Positions 1 to 7,101 of a stretch of DNA of 17,755 bases are shown in pieces. The notes beneath the pieces are model-generated. The model was not told the DNA's origin. It saw only the letters and a program-made list of their open reading frames with translations, and made no database searches. Within the stretch, counting starts at the first letter, position 1, and every line of letters begins with the position of its first letter. This DNA comes from Clostridiaceae bacterium. Lineage in GTDB: Bacteria > Bacillota > Clostridia > Oscillospirales > Acutalibacteraceae. Made by a program: the position numbers and the translations under genes. Where the stretch lies: contig JAEDKI010000018.1 of the NCBI GenBank assembly GCA_016295895.1, forward strand, positions 1 to 17,755, given 5' to 3'.

Positions 1-2696
1 ATGAACAGTATCAGTCAATTGAAGCATTCCTTTATGATGACCTCACTCATACATTTACTATCGGCGATGCACCGAGCGGCCCCGTTGCAACAACATATAC
101 CGCAGAGTTCATTGAAAATGACGGTTCAACCGTTATTTCTTCCGAGAAATACGAAAAGGGCGCAGCAGTAACCGTTCCTGAGGCAGTTGCATATCAGCTC
201 GGCTGGGCTGACGCTTCAACAGGCAAACTTGTTGATCTTACCGATTACACAATGCCCGGCAAGAAGGTTACTTTCGTAAGAGTTCTTTCAACCGATAAGT
301 TTGATCTTAAGATTGACCTTGACGGCGGCTCTGTTGACGCTTCAGCGCTTCCCGCTGATGTTACCGACAACGGCGACGGAACTTTGACCGCAAAGGTTCC
401 CTTCAACGGTACATTTGATCTTTCAACAATTCCGGCTCCCGAAAAGACAGGCTACACCGCTTCATGGGATCCCTCAACAGTTACTGTTGATTCAATAAAG
501 GGTGCTTCCTCAAAGGTTGTCTGGACTGCAAACACCTACAAGGTAAGCTTCTATGCCAACAAGGGAGACGCTGAACCCTTTACCGTTGTTGACGCAACCT
601 ACGGTAAGTCTCTGACCGTCACAATCCCCGCTGATTCATTTGATAAGAAGCTTGGTGCATGGGTTGATTATGAGACCGATGAAGAAGCTTGCGCAGCAGC
701 TCTGAAGGGAACAAACTATGTTGCACAGTTCGGCACCTTCACCGGCACAAGCGACAAGTCATACTATGCAAGCTTTACCGAATTCAACAGCTCAATCTCA
801 TTCATGGTAAGAGACTATGAATCAATGGATATAAACGCATGGAAGACTTATACAATCAAATATAACGATGCCGGCCAAAAGCTGAGCGTAAATAATATAA
901 CTGCAATTGTTAACGCTCTTAAAGCAGAAGGCCTTACGGTCAGAACGCTTGCAGGTCAGGCGACAAGATACGCAATGTATACCGATTCCACGCTTTCAAC
1001 AGCGATCGACACAACCTCCGGCATTGCATTTGACGGAGCAAAAGAAATTTATGTTGCAACGGTATTCACCGTTAACGTAACATGGCAGGTTCCCGTATTT
1101 GATGAAGCAACCGCTTCTTACACAGAAGACCTCAATGAGGCAACAGTAAGTCAGACATCGCTTTCATCGGGCACAACTCCTGCCGAGATTAAATCGGTCT
1201 TTGAAGTTAATATCAAGGTTCCTTCAACTCTGAAGTACGATGCAGCCGCAGGCTATAAGTTTGACGGTTGGTTCGACGAGCAAGGCAATCCCTACACTTA
1301 CGACAGCTATTGGGGCGTTTCGCTTCCCTGCGGATCACCTGAAAATGTTGTTCTTACAGCAAGATTCAGCGAAACCCAATATGATGTCATCCTCAACATG
1401 AACAACGGCGATTCGCCCGACACTCTGACTATTGAAGGAGTAAAGGTCGGTCTCGGCGATTCAATTGACCTTGACGGTGCAACCCTTATCAACACCGCAA
1501 CAAGCGAAGCAGTTGAGCATCCCGTTATCGGCGCTGAAAACTCAGAGCAGCCCGTTGCTTACAGAGGCATGAACGGCTACAAGTTCCTTGGCTGGAGTGT
1601 TCACAAGGCGGCAACCGCTGATGATATCATTGAGTTCCCGATTGACAGCATCTCCTATGAAGCACTTAAGACTTCTCTCTACAAAGGAAACATTGTTCTT
1701 TACGCTGTTTGGGAAGCTCTTGAATATGACCTTGTTCTCATGTACGATACTCCCGAAAGCAATCCCAAGGGCCCCTTCGATGAAAGAGTCTTTGCAGAGC
1801 CCTTGACCTTCAAGGTTAAGACCGGCGACACAATCGAGACATACACTAAGGACGAATCAATCAAAAATCTTGCGATTGAAAACGCTCCCGAAGGATTCAA
1901 ATTCTACGATTGGTGCCAGAAAAACGGTGCAACAATCACCGACAGCAAGATGCCCGCTTACGGCGCAAAATATTACGCTAACTACACGAGCCGTGTAATC
2001 AAGGTTTATGTTGACTATAACCACGGCAGAGTTGACGAAGAAGGCAATGCCATTGAATCAATTCAGCTTTCAGCTCTGAGCCAGAGTGCAAATAAAGACA
2101 ATTGGCTTTACTATGGCGAGGACTTCGAGCGCAAGGCTGACGATGAGGCAGGCATCAAGCAGGGCGCAGGCCCCGAGATCAGAAACACTCTGGTTACCGG
2201 CAATCTGAGACCCGGTGAGAACTACGAAGTAGTCGGATGGGATGTCTACCATGTTAAGAATGAAGAAGACGTATTCGATAAGACAAAGTGGATCAAGGGC
2301 GTCAACGATGACGGATCAACAATTGCCAAGGATACCATTGTTTACCAGATTCAGTGGAAGCATCATTCCGAATTCCTGTTCAGAGTTTATGACACAGACG
2401 CCAAGATTTGCAAGGCTCTCGGTAAGAACCTGAAGATGTATTATTGGAAGAACGGTAACTACGCAACAAGGAAAGAGGCTCAGGTCAATACTCAGCCCGA
2501 ACTTCTCGTAATCTTCTTCTTCAAACCGACTCTTGAGAATTGGGATGTAACAAGATTCTTTGATATCGAGATGTGGCGCAGCCTTTCGCTCCGCTATGAT
2601 CCGTTCTCAGTTCCCAAATCGGCGTTGACCATTGAAGCATTTATTGCATTCATGAAGATGATTCCCGAGCTTATCGGAAATCTTATCAATGGCTGA
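1..2696 (+). CDS. Large surface protein with InlB-type repeats (3' part, start outside window)
   Basis: The reading frame is open from base 3, 83 codons before the first in-window ATG at 252, so the gene begins upstream; 897 codons plus stop are visible. The protein is acidic, Thr/Ser/Asn-rich and built of extracellular beta-repeats. Recurrent units resemble Listeria-Bacteroides (InlB B-type) repeats: GYKFDGWFDEQGNPY near 1252, GYKFLGWS near 1576, GFKFYDWCQKNG near 1893 and a divergent ENYEVVGWDVY near 2218. Each is followed by a strand such as NIVLYAVW or KYYANY. MPGKKVTF at 252 resembles the MP-x-x-x-V-T-F pattern of other bacterial surface repeats. The C-terminus shows no LPXTG motif, dockerin, SLH domain or membrane helix, so any anchor must be in the unseen N-terminal part, or the protein is secreted. 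It is probably an adhesin or surface scaffold; the ligand is unknown. A terminator follows 27 bases after the stop. Confidence 0.85.
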   Translation, partial: EQYQSIEAFLYDDLTHTFTIGDAPSGPVATTYTAEFIENDGSTVISSEKYEKGAAVTVPEAVAYQLGWADASTGKLVDLTDYTMPGKKVTFVRVLSTDKFDLKIDLDGGSVDASALPADVTDNGDGTLTAKVPFNGTFDLSTIPAPEKTGYTASWDPSTVTVDSIKGASSKVVWTANTYKVSFYANKGDAEPFTVVDATYGKSLTVTIPADSFDKKLGAWVDYETDEEACAAALKGTNYVAQFGTFTGTSDKSYYASFTEFNSSISFMVRDYESMDINAWKTYTIKYNDAGQKLSVNNITAIVNALKAEGLTVRTLAGQATRYAMYTDSTLSTAIDTTSGIAFDGAKEIYVATVFTVNVTWQVPVFDEATASYTEDLNEATVSQTSLSSGTTPAEIKSVFEVNIKVPSTLKYDAAAGYKFDGWFDEQGNPYTYDSYWGVSLPCGSPENVVLTARFSETQYDVILNMNNGDSPDTLTIEGVKVGLGDSIDLDGATLINTATSEAVEHPVIGAENSEQPVAYRGMNGYKFLGWSVHKAATADDIIEFPIDSISYEALKTSLYKGNIVLYAVWEALEYDLVLMYDTPESNPKGPFDERVFAEPLTFKVKTGDTIETYTKDESIKNLAIENAPEGFKFYDWCQKNGATITDSKMPAYGAKYYANYTSRVIKVYVDYNHGRVDEEGNAIESIQLSALSQSANKDNWLYYGEDFERKADDEAGIKQGAGPEIRNTLVTGNLRPGENYEVVGWDVYHVKNEEDVFDKTKWIKGVNDDGSTIAKDTIVYQIQWKHHSEFLFRVYDTDAKICKALGKNLKMYYWKNGNYATRKEAQVNTQPELLVIFFFKPTLENWDVTRFFDIEMWRSLSLRYDPFSVPKSALTIEAFIAFMKMIPELIGNLING

Positions 2697-2722
2697 TTAT
2701 AACGCATAATCATCAATAAACC

Positions 2723-2753
2723 AAAGCCCCTGTGCATTGCGCACGGGGGCTTT
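2723..2753 (+). terminator. Rho-independent terminator of the surface-protein gene
   Basis: The arms AAAGCCCCTGTGC and GCAC-GGGGGCTTT pair around a very short loop and are followed by TTTT. The hairpin lies 27 bases after the stop codon at 2696 and ends the plus-strand transcript before the opposing glycoside operon. Confidence 0.85.
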
Positions 2754-2764
2754 TCGTCAAAGAA

Positions 2765-2889
2765 GAGACTGCCGCTATAAGCGATAGAGCAAAAAACTGA
2801 TTTAATCGGATAACAAAAAGCAACCTGTATTGTCGATTCGGAATCGTAATACAGGTTGCAATTATTATTTGAAGAAATATAATCTGTTA
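2765..2889 (-). repeat. Degenerate MITE-like element, copy 1 (partial)
   Basis: This is the diverged counterpart, in opposite orientation, of the element at 17416-17636. Similarity starts at GACTGCCGCTATAAGCGA (copy 2 inverted reads GACTGTCTCACTAAGCGA, 14 of 18 identical). It runs through GGATAAcAAAAAGCAACcTG and the hairpin at 2820-2859, then fades near the stop codon of the GH4 gene at 2887. The second hairpin and the far terminal repeat of copy 2 are missing here, so this copy is truncated. It encodes nothing itself. Strand is given relative to copy 2 as written on the plus strand. Confidence 0.65.
2815..2859 (-). terminator. Hairpin of repeat copy 1, probable terminator of the GH4 operon
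   Basis: The arms GCAACCTGTATTGTCGATTC (2820-2839) and GAATCGTAATACAGGTTGC (ending 2859) form a stem of about 18 bp with one bulged base. Read on the minus strand the stem is followed by TTTTTG, giving a terminator-like structure about 27 bases after the GH4 stop codon. The plus-strand side lacks a clean T-run, so termination is expected mainly for the minus-strand operon. Confidence 0.65.
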
Positions 2890-4170
2890 TTTATTGAAAT
2901 ACTGGGGAAGGAATTCTTTGTGAGCTTCTTTGAGCTCGTTGAAGCAGTTAACGGTTTTCTCATAGTCGCCGACAAGGGGATGAACGAGCAGACCCTTGAT
3001 TGCGTAATCGTCATTTCCTGTGACAGCCGCCTTGACAGCGTATTTTTCATATGTCTTAACGACTCTCATAAGGCCGACAATATGATCGTTAATGCGCTCG
3101 GTTACGGGAACGGGATGTGCGCCGTCGCTGCCGATTACAGCCGCAACCTCAATGATATCGTCGTCTGCCATGAACGGAAGCGTGCCGTTGTTTTTGATGT
3201 TGACAACATGAACATCACGCTTGTCATTTGCAAGAGAATCAATCAGCGAAACTGCTGCAAGAGAATATTTGTGGCCGCCTCTCTTGTCAAGCAAAGCAGG
3301 CTTTGTAACGATTTTTTCGTCCTGATACATTTCAAGAAGCTGTTCTTCAATCTCCATGCAGACCTGCGCTCTTGTCTTTTCGTCCTCTCTCTGGTGGGCA
3401 AGCTTTGCCTCACGGCAGTAGTAATACTGAAGATATGACGAGGGGATAGCCTGAATTGTCTTGAGGCAGTCCATTGAGAAGCCGTCGTCCTTGATGTTTG
3501 CCATGACCTTGGGCGAGAAGCCGGAGTCGATAAGGCCGGGAAGAAGCTCTTCGCTGCCCTTCTTTATTGAGGTTATCCAGCTAAGGTGATTAAGGCCGAC
3601 ATATGTAATATCAACATCGTTGCCCGTGATTTCCTTGATATCGTCAAGCATATCGATGGGAACGTTGCAAAGACCGATGCACTTGACATTTGTGTTGTTA
3701 AGCACAAATTCGGTGATGATGCCCGAGGGATTGGTGAAGTTTATGAGCCATGCGTCGGGGCAGATAGCTTCGATTCTGTCGCAGATATTCTTGATAACGG
3801 GAATTGTGCGCTGTGCCTTGAAGAAGCCGCCGATGCCCGTTGTCTCCTGACCGATAAGGTTATACTTCTTGGGAATGCTCTCGTCGAGGTGACGGCAGGG
3901 AAGCTTGCCGACTCTTATCTGAGTAACAACAAAGTCTGCGCCCTGAAGAGCGGTGTCAAGGTCGTCGGTGAAAACAACCTCGCAGTCGGAGCCTGCGTTT
4001 TTGAGCATTCTTACGCACAGATTGCCGACGATCGTTCTCTTTCTCTCATCAATATCCATAAAGGATACCTTTTTGAGCTTGAGGCTGTCCTTGGCTTTAA
4101 GGAAGCCGTCAATAAGCTCAGGGCAATAGGTGCTGCCCGATCCGATAACGGCAACATTAATTTCTTTCAT
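2887..4170 (-). CDS. Glycoside hydrolase family 4, probable 6-phospho-beta-glucosidase
   Basis: The 427-residue protein has the length and landmarks of NAD- and Mn-dependent GH4 enzymes. It has an N-terminal Rossmann motif IGSGSTYCPEL (residues 9-19), the QIRVG segment near 84-88, DESIP...GQETTGIGG (97-115), INFTNPSG (143-150), the metal/active-site CNVP (168-171) and GLNHLSW with His195. GQETTG and CNVP favour the 6-phospho-beta-glucosidase (LicH/CelF/BglT-like) branch over alpha-glucosidases. These cytosolic enzymes cleave 6-phosphorylated disaccharides by transient oxidation at C3. RBS AAAGGAG lies 10 bases before the ATG. It is the last gene of a three-gene operon, 43 bases after the kinase gene. 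No PTS genes are visible, so the upstream kinase may supply the phosphorylated substrate (inference). Exact sugar specificity cannot be read here. Confidence 0.88.
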   Translation of the reverse strand: MKEINVAVIGSGSTYCPELIDGFLKAKDSLKLKKVSFMDIDERKRTIVGNLCVRMLKNAGSDCEVVFTDDLDTALQGADFVVTQIRVGKLPCRHLDESIPKKYNLIGQETTGIGGFFKAQRTIPVIKNICDRIEAICPDAWLINFTNPSGIITEFVLNNTNVKCIGLCNVPIDMLDDIKEITGNDVDITYVGLNHLSWITSIKKGSEELLPGLIDSGFSPKVMANIKDDGFSMDCLKTIQAIPSSYLQYYYCREAKLAHQREDEKTRAQVCMEIEEQLLEMYQDEKIVTKPALLDKRGGHKYSLAAVSLIDSLANDKRDVHVVNIKNNGTLPFMADDDIIEVAAVIGSDGAHPVPVTERINDHIVGLMRVVKTYEKYAVKAAVTGNDDYAIKGLLVHPLVGDYEKTVNCFNELKEAHKEFLPQYFNK

Positions 4171-4213
4171 ATAATATTAACTCCTTTGATTGAATTGAAC
4201 ATATATACAAGGA

Positions 4214-5155
4214 TCAGTTTGCATAATCCTGCATTATCCAGTTGATGCATCCGACAACGGGCATAGCTTCAAGCCTTATGAATTTAAGCTTCTTGCCGCT
4301 GAGCTTTTCGGCTTTTGAAAGAAGCATGTCAAGATATACCTTGTTGTTGAGCTTGACATTGATTGAGCCGGAAAGAACGACTTCGATTTCATCAGAGCCG
4401 AAATTCATCTGATTTGCAAGAGCCGCAATAAGCTGTGCGCCTCTCTCTGCCATGCGTTCGCAGAATTCGGTGGCGGGTCGGTCGCCCTCGGTGACGGCGT
4501 CAAAGAAGAACGAAATCATGTTCATTATGTGTTCTCCGCCGTTTTCACCCTCGATTTTTTCAATCAGACCGAGGATTTCTTCACGGGTTTTGAAGCCGTA
4601 TTCTTTTTTTACCATGTCGGTTATCATTGTTTTTTCAAGGCCGAGGAACAGCTCGTTATATACAAGCTCAAAGGCCTTCACAACAATGTTACCGCCGCCC
4701 GAGATATCTCCCGAAAAGTCGCCGAGACCTGCAAGCTGAAGCATTTTTCCTTCAGCGTCAATGCCGTTGCAGCAAACGCCCGTTCCGCAGTTATATCCGA
4801 TTGCGCTTTTGCCGGTTGCGCCTGCTTTTACGACGATGAAGCCGTCGTTGAACACTTCAAAATTATTAAGTCCTTTTTCTTTGAGCATTTTGCACATTAT
4901 ATCGTACTGATAGCGGTGGTCAATGCCTGCAAGACCCATGAGCGTGAAGCTGACATCTTCGAGCGCAACGCCCGTTCTTTCGCAGAGCTTGTTCAGCCCG
5001 TCCATAATGATGTCGCTTGCTCCGTCAAAGGAGGTGTCGAGGTTTTCATGATTGCTGCCGGGGCCCGAAACGAATTCGAGCATCTTCTTGTTTTCATCAA
5101 ACAGCGCAAAAACAGTTTTTGTTCCGCCGCCGTCAACGCCGATATAATATTTCAT
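4214..5155 (-). CDS. BadF/BadG/BcrA/BcrD-type ATPase, N-acetylglucosamine-kinase-like sugar kinase
   Basis: The 313-residue protein of the ASKHA (actin/hexokinase) fold carries the phosphate-1 motif DGGGTKT (8-14), the GLAGID segment (74-79), FNDG with the presumed catalytic Asp104, the phosphate-2 motif NCGTGVCCNG (122-131), and a glycine-rich GDFSGDISGGG (145-155). This fits the eukaryotic NagK/bacterial BadF family, whose sugar members phosphorylate N-acetylglucosamine or related amino sugars with ATP. Its place between a GH109-like gene and a GH4 gene that needs 6-phosphorylated substrates suggests it phosphorylates a glycoside or a released (amino) sugar; this is inference. The RBS is a GGAAGG-like sequence before the ATG. 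The 50-base gap to the upstream gene contains a GTTTTTATATAAAAAC palindrome. Confidence 0.82.
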   Translation of the reverse strand: MKYYIGVDGGGTKTVFALFDENKKMLEFVSGPGSNHENLDTSFDGASDIIMDGLNKLCERTGVALEDVSFTLMGLAGIDHRYQYDIMCKMLKEKGLNNFEVFNDGFIVVKAGATGKSAIGYNCGTGVCCNGIDAEGKMLQLAGLGDFSGDISGGGNIVVKAFELVYNELFLGLEKTMITDMVKKEYGFKTREEILGLIEKIEGENGGEHIMNMISFFFDAVTEGDRPATEFCERMAERGAQLIAALANQMNFGSDEIEVVLSGSINVKLNNKVYLDMLLSKAEKLSGKKLKFIRLEAMPVVGCINWIMQDYAN

Positions 5156-5205
5156 TTACATAATCCTTCCGTGTTATATTATATAGTTTTTATATAAAAA
5201 CCAAT

Positions 5206-6459
5206 TTATTCAAAGCAGTCTTCGCAAACCTCGTTGAGGCAGAAAATTCCACGCCTGTAAGGCTCACGGTCAATCCACATTCCGTTTGTGAAATCCGGGA
5301 ACGGAACGGGTGCGCCGCCGATAGCTATTGACTGCTCGGAAAGGCAGGTAACAGCCATAAGAACCGCCGTGTCATATACATCAAGCGGGGGAGCGGCGTC
5401 GAGCCTTACGCTCTCTGCAAATGCTGAGAGAACAAGGTAATCCATTCCGCCGTGACCGCCCTCATGAACGCCGTCAATTTTATATTTTTTCCAAAGCGGA
5501 TGCTCATATTTTTCAAGATAAGGGTCGAAGCTCTCCCATGTGTGAGTCCAATGGTTTTCGTCCTCGTGGGAAACGCCTTCAAGATAAATCGTGTTGCCGT
5601 CTTCCATGTAGATGCCCTTTGTGCCCTGAATTCGGTAGCCTCTTGAATAAGGTCTGGGCAGAGAGCAATCGTGGGTCAGCACGACGGTTTCGCCGTCAGC
5701 GCATTTGAGCACTGTGGTGACGATATCGCCCTGATTAAAATGATAATCGGCAATGTCGTAATCCTCGCCCTTGTTTTTCTTTATCCATTCGTTAAGACCT
5801 CTCGACTTGCTTGCGGTTGAGGAGAGAGAAATAAATCTGTTGCCCCTGTTGATGCCCAGAACTTTTGAAATGGGGCCGAGTTGATGGGTCGGATAAAGCT
5901 CTCCGTTGCGGTGCTGGAAGTTAAAGAGCCTGCCGTGTCTGTTTTCTCTGCCGAGGCTTATTTCGTCACGCAGGTCATGCTCGTAACCGCCCTGCATATG
6001 TATTATTTCACCGAACAGACCCATTTTAACCATATTATAAAGAGCCATTTCTTTTCTGTCATAGCAGCAGTTTTCGAGAAGCATGCAGAATTTGCCTGTT
6101 TCCTCGCTTGCACGAACCATCTGCCAGCATTCTTCGATGCTTGCCGCACCGCCAACCTCGATTGCAACATGCTTGCCTGCTCTCATTGCGTCGATTGCAA
6201 TGCGTGAATGAGTTATCCATGTTGTGCAGCAGAGAACGGCGTCAAGGTCGTCTCTTGCAAGAAGCTGTTTATAATCAAGATAAACATCGGCGTCGGTTCC
6301 TGTTTTTTCTTTTACGATTTTTGCCCCGTTAAGGGCTCTGTCCTCGTATTTATCGCATACGGCGGGAACTCTTACTCCGTCGCAGTTGAGAAGCTCGGCG
6401 AGCATTGATGAGCCTCTGCCGCTGATGCCGACAACGCCGATATTGACAAAATCTTTCAT
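5206..6459 (-). CDS. Gfo/Idh/MocA-family protein of GH109 type (NAD-dependent glycosidase-like)
   Basis: The 417-residue protein has an N-terminal Rossmann domain (GVVGISGRGSSML, 8-20). The family EKP motif is replaced by EVGGAASIEECW (101-112). It continues TGKFCMLLENCCYDRKEM (121-138), FGEIIHMQGGYEHDLRDE (149-166), YPTHQLGP with His192 (189-196), and INRGNRF (203-209). The C-terminal part has HGGMDYLV and FPDFTNGMW. The ENCCYD and YPTHxLGP signatures resemble GH109 alpha-N-acetylgalactosaminidase-type enzymes, which hydrolyse glycosides through a bound-NAD oxidation/elimination cycle, rather than plain dehydrogenases. No export signal is visible, so it appears cytosolic. It is the first gene of the operon, with GGAGG at 6467-6471, 7 bases before the ATG. 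A plain sugar dehydrogenase remains the alternative. Confidence 0.8.
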   Translation of the reverse strand: MKDFVNIGVVGISGRGSSMLAELLNCDGVRVPAVCDKYEDRALNGAKIVKEKTGTDADVYLDYKQLLARDDLDAVLCCTTWITHSRIAIDAMRAGKHVAIEVGGAASIEECWQMVRASEETGKFCMLLENCCYDRKEMALYNMVKMGLFGEIIHMQGGYEHDLRDEISLGRENRHGRLFNFQHRNGELYPTHQLGPISKVLGINRGNRFISLSSTASKSRGLNEWIKKNKGEDYDIADYHFNQGDIVTTVLKCADGETVVLTHDCSLPRPYSRGYRIQGTKGIYMEDGNTIYLEGVSHEDENHWTHTWESFDPYLEKYEHPLWKKYKIDGVHEGGHGGMDYLVLSAFAESVRLDAAPPLDVYDTAVLMAVTCLSEQSIAIGGAPVPFPDFTNGMWIDREPYRRGIFCLNEVCEDCFE

Positions 6460-6489
6460 CGGAAATCCTCCGTTATTTCAATAAAATAA

Positions 6490-6508
6490 CCGCCGATTCA
6501 ATCAGCGG
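6490..6508 (-). terminator. Hairpin between the membrane-protein gene and the glycoside operon
   Basis: In minus-strand RNA, CCGCTGA pairs with TCGGCGG (7 bp, one G-U) around TTGAA, followed by the T-rich GTTATTTTATT. The wobble pair fits only minus-strand RNA. It lies about 37 bases past the stop of the upstream cluster, so it probably ends that transcript. It also overlaps the 5' end of the next message and could instead act as a leader stem. Confidence 0.55.
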
Positions 6509-6513
6509 CTACT

Positions 6514-6542
6514 ATTATATATTATATTTATAAAAAAAACAA
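6514..6542 (-). promoter_or_regulatory. Sigma-A-type promoter of the GH109/kinase/GH4 operon
   Basis: On the minus strand TTGTTT (6537-6542) and a perfect TATAAT (6514-6519) are separated by 17 bases. The predicted start near 6507 falls within the hairpin at 6490-6508, so the message would begin with or inside that stem. The GH109-like ATG is about 48 bases downstream. Confidence 0.65.
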
Positions 6543-6544
6543 TA

Positions 6545-7078
6545 TCATTTGAAATATCTTTTAAAGCGTTTTTGCCATTTTATTAGGTAAAGTGTCACAA
6601 ATTTTGAAAGAGCGATGTCATAAAGAATGAATGCGAGCGTTCCCGTGCCGAGAAGAACGGGAATTGCAAACGCACCGAATTCCTCGGTTTCGTCAAGAGT
6701 TACGCCCATGAATTTTATCATCAGATAATACGAAACAACCATTGTCGCAACGAACGACAGAACTTTGAGCGCCCAGCTCAGAAATATCGGAAGCTTAGAT
6801 TCAAAAATCGCCTTGATGATCGGGTAGTAGCCGAAGAATGCAAGATACATAACGGATACTTCTTTTTGAGGCACAAGAAGCATTCCGAGAATTGCGACTG
6901 CAAGATATACTCCGAACGCCCATTTTTTATCGATTTCAATAACGATAAAGGTAATCAGAGCGCCTGCAACGGCAGGAAGCGCAAATTCCATAAACGGAAC
7001 AATTGCAATTGAGATCATCAGAACAAGCGAAAGAGCGGCAACGATGCCGCCCAGAGCGCATTTTGAGCTTTGTTTCAA
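6545..7078 (-). CDS. Small polytopic membrane protein, ECF-S-component-like, function unknown
   Basis: The likely start is TTG at 7078, not the ATG at 7180: AAGGAG lies 9 bases upstream (7088-7093), and the longer frame would overlap the J-like gene and add an Arg-rich head that does not look like protein. This gives 177 residues. About five hydrophobic helices are visible, for example GGIVAALSLVLMISIAIV, AVAGALITFIVI, WAFGVYLAVAILGMLL, YLAFFGYYPIIKAIF and FAIPVLLGTGTLAFIL, with a basic tail (KWQKRFKRYFK). The pattern recalls substrate-binding (S) subunits of ECF vitamin transporters, but the AxxxA-type contact motif is not clear, so no substrate is proposed. It is the last gene of a three-gene cluster and has close spacing (23 bases) to the J-like gene. 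Confidence 0.75.
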   Translation of the reverse strand: MKQSSKCALGGIVAALSLVLMISIAIVPFMEFALPAVAGALITFIVIEIDKKWAFGVYLAVAILGMLLVPQKEVSVMYLAFFGYYPIIKAIFESKLPIFLSWALKVLSFVATMVVSYYLMIKFMGVTLDETEEFGAFAIPVLLGTGTLAFILYDIALSKFVTLYLIKWQKRFKRYFK

Positions 7079-7101
7079 AGCATATTTCTCCTTTCGGGAT
7101 A

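Noticed and set aside
2830..3438. Plus-strand 202-codon frame opposite the GH4 gene
   Set aside because: It is a shadow of the well-supported GH4 gene; no RBS and no recognisable protein features. It also starts inside the mobile-element hairpin.
4529..5197. Plus-strand 222-codon frame opposite the kinase gene
   Set aside because: Antisense to the BadF-type kinase, whose motifs are intact; the frame stays open because of codon bias.
5178..5204. Possible internal promoter (TTGGTT and TATAAT) before the kinase gene
   Set aside because: The spacing is only 15 bases and the region is a low-complexity AT palindrome, so a real promoter is not supported.
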